Source of the DNA: Sphingobacteriales bacterium
GTDB lineage: Bacteria; Bacteroidota; Bacteroidia; Sphingobacteriales; Sphingobacteriaceae
Assembly (NCBI GenBank): GCA_025353765.1
Contig: JANXOD010000008.1
Coordinates: 248,001-312,000, forward strand
Direction of reading: 5' to 3'
Length of the DNA: 64,000 nucleotides
The notes under the pieces were generated by a model that was given only the letters and a program-made list of their open reading frames with translations, was not told the origin of the DNA and searched no databases. Within the stretch, counting starts at the first letter, position 1; the number at the start of each line of letters is the position of its first letter. Both the position numbers and the translations under genes were made by a program. This document shows positions 19,108 to 24,654 of the stretch, piece after piece.

Positions 19108-19136
19108 TACTCGGTTTATACTGAAATATTACTGTA

Positions 19137-19144
19137 CAAAAATA
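19137..19144 (-). promoter_or_regulatory. Possible -7 promoter element for the copper ATPase
   Basis: On the minus strand TATTTTTG fits TAnnTTTG and lies 29 bp before the copA start. No convincing -33 TTTG is seen at the usual distance. Confidence 0.35.
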
Positions 19145-19262
19145 CCCTTATTTAAAGTTCTTTTTGGAATGAATTTTATTATGTAGTTCTTATGACTTTA
19201 TAATCATTTGATGGGAGAGCGATCAATTGATGACTATAATTATTAATTGATTAAGGAAAAGA

Positions 19263-19293
19263 TTTGCAGAATGTGCTGAAATAGTTACTTTTG
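19263..19293 (+). promoter_or_regulatory. Promoter of tRNA-His
   Basis: TTTG at 19263-19266, a 19-bp spacer and TACTTTTG at 19286-19293 match the Bacteroidota sigma-A consensus (TTTG, 17-23 bp, TAnnTTTG). The mature tRNA starts 15 bp downstream, which leaves a short leader. Confidence 0.65.
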
Positions 19294-19307
19294 CAAACAC
19301 AATAAAT

Positions 19308-19382
19308 GGTGGTTGTAGCTCAGTCGGTTAGAGCATCGGTTTGTGGTACCGAGGGTCGTGGGTTCGAGCCCCATCATCCACC
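19308..19382 (+). tRNA. tRNA-His (anticodon GTG)
   Basis: The cloverleaf can be folded by eye: G-1 at 19308 opposite C73 (the His-specific extra base pair), D stem GCTC/GAGC, anticodon stem TCGGT/ACCGA with loop TTGTGGT (anticodon GTG), variable loop GGGTC, T stem GTGGG/CCCAT with loop TTCGAGC. CCA is not encoded. The acceptor stem GTGGTTG/CATCCAC has a U-U mismatch at pair 5:68; related bacteria normally have CAACCAC here. The last bases of the gene are part of a 19-bp sequence repeated at 20255. Confidence 0.96.
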
Positions 19383-19387
19383 CTTTT
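19369..19387 (+). repeat. att-like direct repeat, left copy (3' end of tRNA-His)
   Basis: The 19 bases starting CCCCATCATCCACCC and ending TTTT cover the end of the T arm, the 3' acceptor strand and four following T. The same 19 bases occur at 20255-20273 with no mismatch. A duplicated tRNA 3' end is the usual footprint of integration by a tyrosine recombinase. Confidence 0.8.
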
Positions 19388-19425
19388 CCCTCTTTACACA
19401 TACGTAAAGAGGGATTTTTGTTTTT
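19388..19425 (+). terminator. Intrinsic terminator after tRNA-His
   Basis: A perfect 10-bp stem (CCCTCTTTAC / GTAAAGAGGG) with a 6-base loop is followed by ATTTTTGTTTTT. It lies immediately after the left att-like copy, so in the integration model it belongs to the inserted DNA. Confidence 0.85.
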
Positions 19426-19564
19426 ATCGTCACTTGTCGTCATATCAAGATATAGCAGTCTATAAAAAAAAGCATAATGCCTGCGAGATGAAACACATTA
19501 TTAAAAAGCAGTCTTGACGGTAAGAATAAAATTATAAGGTTATTAAGTAGGAAATAAATTAGAT

Positions 19565-20164
19565 ATGAATAAAGCTATTATTAGAGACGTATTACCATCA
19601 AGAAAGGATATAGTAAAAGCAATAATACTATTTTTTTTCGCCATTGTTTTTAAATGGATTTGGAATTATGGATTTGAAACGCTTTTAGAAGTAAATACTA
19701 AATTTTCAAATTTCTATTATACAGAAGTAGCCAAGAATGTATCTTATGATTGGCTTATTAAATATATTATTCTGCTTTTTTTTATAATAGCGATGTCAAT
19801 ATTACATTTACTAGCATTAAACAATTTAAATAGATTTAAAAAAACATTAGATAAAGAATTTAAGAAGGCTGAAATTTCAAATGAAACTTTTTTAGTCAAG
19901 TTGAAACGGATGGCAAATCTTACCTTGGGGATGCTTATCTTATTACCGTTTATATGCTATTCAATTTATTGTACAGGCATATTAATTGAAAAAAAGAATG
20001 AGTCTTTTATATGGAAATTAAATGTAATCTCACCATATATTAATGAAAATCAAGTTCTAAAACTTAAATCTGACTGGGCCCTTATGAAAAATAGCCATGA
20101 TTACGAAAAAATTAATAATCAACTTGACTCTACTATGAAGATTAAGAAATTATACCGTCAATAA
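19565..20164 (+). CDS. Hypothetical membrane protein inside the tRNA-His-bounded segment
   Basis: A 199-residue protein of unknown function with three likely membrane spans (about residues 18-36 IVKAIILFFFAIVFKW, 62-83 WLIKYIILLFFIIAMSILHLLAL, 114-138 LTLGMLILLPFICYSIYCTGI). A Lys-rich cytoplasmic loop sits between spans 2 and 3, and a polar C-terminal tail (INENQVLKLKSDWALMKNSHDYEKIN) is probably helical. It is the only gene between the two copies of the tRNA 3' end. It could be cargo of the former element or a leftover of its border. No integrase motif is present. Confidence 0.6.
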   Translation: MNKAIIRDVLPSRKDIVKAIILFFFAIVFKWIWNYGFETLLEVNTKFSNFYYTEVAKNVSYDWLIKYIILLFFIIAMSILHLLALNNLNRFKKTLDKEFKKAEISNETFLVKLKRMANLTLGMLILLPFICYSIYCTGILIEKKNESFIWKLNVISPYINENQVLKLKSDWALMKNSHDYEKINNQLDSTMKIKKLYRQ

Positions 20165-20254
20165 TTTGCTATCAATGGGAAATGTGATCGTCACCAACTT
20201 TATACAATTGATAATGAGGGCACTAAATGGAATTATTTTAAGTATTTCAGCAAA

Positions 20255-20273
20255 CCCCATCATCCACCCTTTT
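20255..20273 (+). repeat. att-like direct repeat, right copy
   Basis: Exact 19-bp copy of 19369-19387. Upstream bases do not continue the tRNA, so this is an isolated 3' end and not a second tRNA gene. Confidence 0.8.
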
Positions 20274-20314
20274 ATGGGATAAGTCGATTTCTTCGATTTA
20301 TCCCATTTTTGTTT
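20274..20314 (+). terminator. Intrinsic terminator after the right att copy, probably the original tRNA-His terminator
   Basis: A 14-bp stem (ATGGGATAAGTCGA / TCGATTTATCCCAT, one G-T pair) with a 5-base loop is followed by TTTTGTTT. It stands in the same position relative to the repeat as the terminator at 19388 does to the tRNA, but its sequence differs. Confidence 0.8.
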
Positions 20315-20481
20315 AATGCTATTTGTCTTTATTTCTTAAACAATCCCTAGTACTCATCTGTTATTTAAATATTGCCAGATGGGGTTTAAATGCCTTTAAA
20401 TTACTCATTCTTGATCGTATTTCCCGGGTTTTGACTTTCATCGTTCGTTGCAAGTTTTTTATATCTTAATTTATAAAGACC

Positions 20482-21582
20482 ATGGAAATCAAAGCGGCTG
20501 TACTTAAGGAACCCAAATCAAAATTTGAAATTGAAAATGTTGAATTAGATCAACCCAGGGCCAATGAAGTGTTGGTTAAGATTGTGGCCACGGGTTTGTG
20601 TCATACCGATCTTGCTGTAAGAGATCAGGATATACATGCTTTTGGATTTCCTGCTATTTTGGGTCATGAAGGTGCGGGTATTGTGGAAAGTGTAGGGAGT
20701 GAAGTTGCCAAGGTTAAGCCGGGCGATCATGTGATTTTGGCGCCTGCATCCTGCGGTATCTGTGAATTTTGCCAGTCGGGGCACCCTTCATATTGCCTGG
20801 AGTTCTTCCAGCTCAATATATCGGGAAGGCGTTTAGATGGTTCTGACCCTTATCATCAAAATGGACATCCCATTAACGGGCTGTTCTTTTACCAGTCATC
20901 TTTTGCAACCTATGCATTAGCATCAGAGCGTAATGTGGTAAAAGTATCTAAGGATGTTCCTTTGGAAATGCTTGGCCCTTTGGGTTGTGGCCTGCAAACA
21001 GGAGCGGGGAGTGTATTGAATGTATTAAAACCCAATGCCGGTGAAAGCATTGCGGTATATGGGGTTGGGCCGGTGGGTTTAGCTGGCATTATGGCTGCAA
21101 AAGCAGTGGGTTGTACTACGATCATAGCCGTTGATATTAATGATGAGCGATTGGAGCGGGCAAAAGAATTAGGCGCTACGCATGCTGTAAATAGCAGAGG
21201 GGTAAATTCTGCCGAAATCATTAAAAAACAAATAGCACCCGATGGCATACATTATGCGTTTGACACTACCGGGCGAAACGATGTCATCAATCAAGCAATC
21301 ATCGCTTTAAAAAACTTAGGGAAATGTGCACTCGTAGGCGTATCTGCTGCTCCTAAACTGGAAATAGATAATGCTGTTTTTACGATGGGGAAATCCATCC
21401 GGTTTGTAATTGAAGGTGATAGCGTTCCTGATATATTTATTCCACGTTTAATTGAACTGTATCAAAAAGGATTGTTTCCTTTTGATAAATTAATTAAATT
21501 CTATGATATGGATGAAATCAACCAGGCTGTGGAAGATTCGGAGAAGGGAAGTACATTAAAGGCGGTTATACGGTTTGCATAA
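20482..21582 (+). CDS. Zinc-dependent alcohol dehydrogenase (aryl/benzyl alcohol dehydrogenase-like)
   Basis: A 366-residue medium-chain dehydrogenase. Catalytic zinc ligands Cys40 (GLCHTD) and His62-Glu63 (GHEGAG) and the structural zinc cysteines 91, 94, 97 and 105 are all present. The Rossmann motif is VYGVGPVGLAGIMAAKAVG, followed by an acidic residue in IAVDINDERLERA, which suggests NAD over NADP. The pattern around the active site (FQLNISGRRLDGSDPY, FFYQSSFATYALASERN) is closest to benzyl/aryl alcohol dehydrogenases. It oxidises an alcohol to an aldehyde or the reverse; the real substrate is unknown. It is a single-gene unit downstream of the tRNA-His scar, so it may be affected by that insertion. 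Confidence 0.88.
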   Translation: MEIKAAVLKEPKSKFEIENVELDQPRANEVLVKIVATGLCHTDLAVRDQDIHAFGFPAILGHEGAGIVESVGSEVAKVKPGDHVILAPASCGICEFCQSGHPSYCLEFFQLNISGRRLDGSDPYHQNGHPINGLFFYQSSFATYALASERNVVKVSKDVPLEMLGPLGCGLQTGAGSVLNVLKPNAGESIAVYGVGPVGLAGIMAAKAVGCTTIIAVDINDERLERAKELGATHAVNSRGVNSAEIIKKQIAPDGIHYAFDTTGRNDVINQAIIALKNLGKCALVGVSAAPKLEIDNAVFTMGKSIRFVIEGDSVPDIFIPRLIELYQKGLFPFDKLIKFYDMDEINQAVEDSEKGSTLKAVIRFA

Positions 21583-21631
21583 AGATTTTTAAGATATTTT
21601 AAAATAACCCCAAATCTGTCAAGTTTTTTAG

Positions 21632-21946
21632 GAAAGAGTCAGACTTTACAGAGAAACCAGCTGACTTTGCATGGAAATCGATAAGCTTCGTGCGGAAATA
21701 GAGAAGCTTTGCATGGAAATCGACAAGCTTCGTGCGGAAATAGGGAAGCTTTGCATGGAAATCGACAAGCTTCGTGCGGAAATAGGGAAGCTTTGCATGA
21801 GAATCGACAAGCTTCATACGGAAATAGGGAAGCTTTGCACGGAAATCGATAGGCTTCGTACGGAAATAGGAAAGCTTTGCATGGAAATTGATAAGCTTCA
21901 TGGGGAAATAGAGAAGCTTTGAATGGAAATCATAAGCTTTGCTGAG
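21632..21946 (+). repeat. Tandem array of about fifteen 21-bp units (42-bp higher-order unit)
   Basis: Two alternating 21-mers, GAAATCGACAAGCTTCGTGC(G) and GAAATAGGGAAGCTTTGCAT(G), repeat head to tail. Central units are identical or nearly so, and both ends are degenerate (from 21632 and to 21946). The unit is a multiple of three, so every frame repeats a short peptide. Most of the 370-bp space between adh and the cytochrome gene is this array; the remainder shows nothing recognisable. Confidence 0.9.
21671..21922 (+). CDS. Possible small coiled-coil repeat protein
   Basis: An 83-residue frame through the repeat array gives a near-perfect leucine-zipper: units of 14 residues (MEIDKLRAEIGKLC) place Ile at heptad position a and Leu at d throughout, with charged residues between and one Cys per 14 residues on the same face. 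Such regularity is expected of a parallel coiled coil. No clear ribosome-binding site or promoter is seen, and the opposite strand also has a 100-residue open frame with a less protein-like composition. It may be an expressed protein or only an effect of the 21-bp repeat. Confidence 0.35.
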   Translation: MEIDKLRAEIEKLCMEIDKLRAEIGKLCMEIDKLRAEIGKLCMRIDKLHTEIGKLCTEIDRLRTEIGKLCMEIDKLHGEIEKL

Positions 21947-21952
21947 AAGAAA

Positions 21953-22384
21953 TCAATTACAATTTTTTAAATCTTTATTAGCAGTGCTTGCATCATAAAA
22001 ACCCTGTTTATTACCAAATGAATTGGTTATGTATACCATTAGCTGGGCCACATCAATATCTGATAATTCATTATGAGCTGGCATTTGTCCTTCAAATTCT
22101 TTTGCGGTCAGCTTAATTTTACCGGTTAAACCGTATTTGATGATGCAGGATAATTGAGTTTTATTTTGCTTGAGATAAAGGGTATCTGTAAGTGGCGGAT
22201 ATAAATTACTTAAGCCTGTTCCATCTGCATTATGACAATTCTGGCAATATTGCTCATACAGGCCTTTTCCATTTACATAATAGCGTTTATAGGTTAATTG
22301 CTGTTCGTTTTCACATGATTGTAGCAATGAGCAGCAAATACAAATGGAGAAGAAAAAGCAGAATACTTTATTTCTCATCTTCAT
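21953..22384 (-). CDS. c-type cytochrome lipoprotein
   Basis: A 143-residue exported protein with a lipobox (CCSLLQSC, Cys24) and one heme-attachment site Cys47-x-x-Cys50-His51 (YCQNCHNADGTG). The distal Met ligand is probably in EGQMPAHNELSD. It is a class I monoheme cytochrome c anchored in the envelope. Its first bases overlap the SCO1 gene by 17 bp, so both are made from one message, which suggests electron transfer to, or assembly of, a terminal oxidase or another copper enzyme. Confidence 0.85.
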   Translation of the reverse strand: MKMRNKVFCFFFSICICCSLLQSCENEQQLTYKRYYVNGKGLYEQYCQNCHNADGTGLSNLYPPLTDTLYLKQNKTQLSCIIKYGLTGKIKLTAKEFEGQMPAHNELSDIDVAQLMVYITNSFGNKQGFYDASTANKDLKNCN

Positions 22385-23009
22385 TTAGCAAGGTTTGCAT
22401 ATCCACCATCATTTGTTGTACCTGGTCTTCTTTTGTGCCGTCGTAAGCTCCGCGAAGGCGCTTTTGTTTATCCACTAATACAAACCACCCTTGATGAACC
22501 AAGCCCTGAGGATCTTTTACATCCTCATAGGCAGCTACCAGGTAGCTTTTGGCAGCAACATCAAAAATAGCATCATGCGAGCCATGAACAAATTCCCATT
22601 GATTGCCCTGAACGCCAAGTTTATTGGCATATTTTTTTAATCGGGATGGGAGATCATACTTTACATCAATGGAATGGGATAGGATCTTAACTTGCGGATT
22701 GTTTTTAAATTTCTCATATACCTTTAACATATTGCGATGCATAATAGGGCAAATGGTATTGCAGGATGTAAAAAAGAAATCAGCCACATATATTTTGTTG
22801 TTGAAATCTTTATTGGTCACCTGTACGCTATCCTGGTTTAGAAAACTAAAAGCCGGAACGGTTTGATAAACAGTATCAACAACCGTTTTACCGTTAACCT
22901 GATGTTCTATAGCTTCGCGATTCCCGAGTATTGGAAGTTTATGATCCTGTTTACTGGTGCAGGATTGCAATAGTGTTGTAATTATTAAAATAAGGGATAC
23001 GGTTTTCAT
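22368..23009 (-). CDS. SCO1/SenC/PrrC-family copper chaperone lipoprotein
   Basis: A 213-residue thioredoxin-fold protein with lipobox LLQSCTSK. The copper ligands are Cys83 and Cys87 (FTSCNTICPIMH) and His172 (LVHQGWFVLVD). SCO proteins deliver copper to, or reduce, the CuA site of cytochrome oxidase in the periplasm. The gene precedes and overlaps the cytochrome c gene and follows a barrel gene on the same strand. Two overlapping inverted repeats in its leader (23033-23086) could affect expression. Confidence 0.9.
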   Translation of the reverse strand: MKTVSLILIITTLLQSCTSKQDHKLPILGNREAIEHQVNGKTVVDTVYQTVPAFSFLNQDSVQVTNKDFNNKIYVADFFFTSCNTICPIMHRNMLKVYEKFKNNPQVKILSHSIDVKYDLPSRLKKYANKLGVQGNQWEFVHGSHDAIFDVAAKSYLVAAYEDVKDPQGLVHQGWFVLVDKQKRLRGAYDGTKEDQVQQMMVDMQTLLNEDEK

Positions 23010-23032
23010 TGAGAATTTATTTTTTAAGTGGT

Positions 23033-23086
23033 AATAAAGCTTGCATGAGCTTTATTCATTTTAATTTGTGAACGGAAGCTCATGCA
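23033..23086 (-). promoter_or_regulatory. Two overlapping, mutually exclusive inverted repeats in the SCO1 leader
   Basis: AATAAAGC / GCTTTATT (23033-23040 and 23049-23056) and TGCATGAGCTT / AAGCTCATGCA (23042-23052 and 23076-23086) share bases, so only one hairpin can form at a time. They lie between the barrel stop and the SCO1 start. No U-run follows, so this need not be a terminator. Confidence 0.35.
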
Positions 23087-23098
23087 GGTCTCATTTGG

Positions 23099-24091
23099 CT
23101 AATTTATTAAATAATACAATTGATTAAAATTATAGGTTACACCTAATACCACACGGCCGGCAGGTTGTGGATGATCATCTTTTGCAGACCAGGCTTTAGT
23201 TTGAACGGCCATATTCAGGGTTATATTTTTAATGAACAGATCCAGTCCAACTCCAGACATTAAATTATTCATGACATGTTCTCCGGTTTTAACTCCTTTA
23301 TATTTTTCACCTCCCGAATACTCATAAGCCAGTTGAACAGATGGAACAAGCTTAATCATTTTGTTTAATCCCACATTATAAAACACATTCATAAAGCTAG
23401 TTGTACTGTTAGCAATACTTTCCTCTTCTTTATTTTGTCCATTTACTTTGTAAGTTGTACTCAGGCTTAATCCTGCCTTTTTATATCCCAAAAGGTAATT
23501 AAAGTAAACAAAACCATCGGTACTGCCTGTTCCAGCTTGTGAAAGAGTATTGTATCTATCGCCTTCGAAGTTCTTCGCATCGCTTTTTCCGGTAGGAAGT
23601 TTAATACCTGCACCCACAATTAAACGCTGATTAAACTTTTTCTGATCCAATTTTCTTAACAGATGATAACCTGCATACACATTTATATCGCCTAAACCGG
23701 CAACTGTACTTAAATTACCATTAACCTGTTCTGAATTAGAATTATAGGGAATAATTGCATTTAACTCTATTTTTTTACTTAGAAAATATCTTCCACGTAT
23801 TTCAGTAGCACGATAAACTTCATAATCAGAAGGGTCGCCATTATGCTCTGTAATTGGTGCATTATGTTGATTCCCTGTTGGGAAGAAGTGAGAACCTGAC
23901 GGGAAGAAATGCTGGTTTTGTCCTACATATCCGCTGAATGATCTGTAACGGTGTAAGAAGCTAAAACTGCTTTGGTTATCATAAGGAGTTATACCCATAA
24001 AACAGCCGCAAATATCACAGGCAAATAGGTTACTTGCACTTAGAATGATAAGAACAGTTAAAAAAATGGAAAAAGTATAATTAGATTTCAT
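23099..24091 (-). CDS. Outer-membrane beta-barrel protein with N-terminal CDICGCF motif
   Basis: An exported protein of 330 residues counted from the ATG at 24091, which gives a clean signal peptide (MKSNYTFSIFLTVLIILSASNLFA) cut just before CDICGCFMG; the frame is open to an ATG at 24115. The mature part is alternating beta strands typical of a transporter-like outer-membrane barrel and ends in an aromatic-rich strand (VVLGVTYNFNQLYYLI). The three-Cys CDICGC directly after cleavage looks like a metal site. It shares strand and vicinity with SCO1, cytochrome c and the small Cys-rich protein. The family is seen in Bacteroidota but, to my knowledge, not functionally described; copper handling is inferred from context. 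Confidence 0.72.
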   Translation of the reverse strand: MKSNYTFSIFLTVLIILSASNLFACDICGCFMGITPYDNQSSFSFLHRYRSFSGYVGQNQHFFPSGSHFFPTGNQHNAPITEHNGDPSDYEVYRATEIRGRYFLSKKIELNAIIPYNSNSEQVNGNLSTVAGLGDINVYAGYHLLRKLDQKKFNQRLIVGAGIKLPTGKSDAKNFEGDRYNTLSQAGTGSTDGFVYFNYLLGYKKAGLSLSTTYKVNGQNKEEESIANSTTSFMNVFYNVGLNKMIKLVPSVQLAYEYSGGEKYKGVKTGEHVMNNLMSGVGLDLFIKNITLNMAVQTKAWSAKDDHPQPAGRVVLGVTYNFNQLYYLIN

Positions 24092-24112
24092 GTTATTTTT
24101 TAGAATACATAT

Positions 24113-24146
24113 CATTCAGAAAGAATACAAACATCCTTTCTGAATG
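24113..24146 (-). promoter_or_regulatory. Stem-loop in the leader of the CDICGCF barrel gene
   Basis: A perfect 11-bp inverted repeat (CATTCAGAAAG / CTTTCTGAATG) with a 12-base loop ends 22 bp before the preferred start at 24091. Confidence 0.4.
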
Positions 24147-24177
24147 GATTTACGGTAAACAAAATAGATTAATTAAC

Positions 24178-24200
24178 AGCATGCTTTTATAAAGCTTGCT
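24178..24200 (-). terminator. Weak stem-loop after the Cys-rich protein gene
   Basis: AGCATGCTTT pairs with AAAGCTTGCT except for one T-T mismatch. It is located 16 bp after the stop at 24216 and is not followed by a strong T run. Confidence 0.3.
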
Positions 24201-24215
24201 GCGGGTTATTAAGGT

Positions 24216-24608
24216 TTAAGAAAAGATTAAATCAGAGTGAGAGAATTGTGGCGGATGAAATATGCCATACATTTTCAGAGACGAATAAGGTAATGGGGTT
24301 GGAGGGAGAAATTCATCTGTTTGCCGGGTAAAAAATTTAAACCCTTGTGTAGTTGGTAAAAATACCTCCACAGAAAAGCGTTTTGAGGATGATTTTTCCT
24401 GCTTTTGTTCTTCTTGTTCTGCCTGTTTTAATTTTTTTGTCAGGTAGCATTTTCCATTACAATGCAGCATGGGTTTAGCTTTATTTATGCAAAGCGTTTT
24501 GGCGATATAATCTTTGTTTAATTCATAGTTGGCATATATAAATAACTTGGTAAACCCCGTAGATAGAGTCACAAAAATTAATAGCATGCTGAGGAACTTG
24601 TGGATCAT
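24216..24608 (-). CDS. Small exported Cys-rich protein (CNGKC motif), putative metal-binding
   Basis: A 130-residue protein with an N-terminal hydrophobic segment (FLSMLLIFVTLSTGFTKLFIYANY) acting as signal or anchor. Cys40, His49, Cys50 and Cys54 (LCINKAKPMLHCNGKCYLTKKL) form a compact candidate metal site, followed by a Glu/Lys/Gln-rich helix and a His-containing C terminus (GIFHPPQFSH). I do not know a named family. Similar short CxGKC proteins accompany copper or cytochrome genes in Bacteroidota, and here the downstream genes are the CDICGCF barrel, SCO1 and cytochrome c. Confidence 0.6.
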   Translation of the reverse strand: MIHKFLSMLLIFVTLSTGFTKLFIYANYELNKDYIAKTLCINKAKPMLHCNGKCYLTKKLKQAEQEEQKQEKSSSKRFSVEVFLPTTQGFKFFTRQTDEFLPPTPLPYSSLKMYGIFHPPQFSHSDLIFS

Positions 24609-24618
24609 TTGATTTCTG

Positions 24619-24651
24619 CAAACGTAGGGATAATTGATGAATTATCCCTAC
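24619..24651 (-). promoter_or_regulatory. Promoter with an embedded 12-bp inverted repeat (candidate operator)
   Basis: On the minus strand a TTTG near 24651-24654 is followed by a 24-bp spacer and TACGTTTG (24626-24619), a TAnnTTTG element 11 bp before the start of the Cys-rich protein. The spacer and the edge of the -7 element are occupied by a perfect inverted repeat, GTAGGGATAATT / AATTATCCCTAC (24624-24651, 4-base loop). No T run follows, so an operator is as likely as a terminator of the upstream mutase gene. Confidence 0.45.
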
Positions 24652-24654
24652 AAA

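Larger units (their letters stand above)
20165..20347 (+). other. In-frame extension after the stop of the membrane-protein gene, up to and past the right att copy
   Basis: Directly after the TAA at 20162-20164 the same frame stays open for 61 codons to a TAG at 20348. The first 30 codons (for example GKCDRHQLYTIDNEGTKWNY) look protein-like, and the att repeat encodes SKPHHPPF. This could be a decayed gene end or chance. The rest of the stretch to 20481 holds the right att copy, a terminator and adh upstream DNA, with no gene. Confidence 0.25.

Noticed and set aside
20255-20273. Second tRNA-His gene
   Set aside because: Only the 3' 19 bases match; there is no D arm or anticodon arm upstream.
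21599-21901. 100-residue minus-strand frame (FRTKLVDFHAKLPY repeats) through the 21-bp array
   Set aside because: It is open only because the repeat unit is a multiple of three; the peptide has no regular fold pattern and no start signals. The plus-strand frame is the better candidate.
21632-21946. CRISPR-like array
   Set aside because: Units are contiguous with no unique spacers and no cas genes are present.
24624-24651. Plain rho-independent terminator of the phospho-sugar mutase gene
   Set aside because: The hairpin is perfect but is followed by CGTTTGC and not by a T run, and it overlaps a promoter, so I list it as a possible operator; a terminator role is not excluded.
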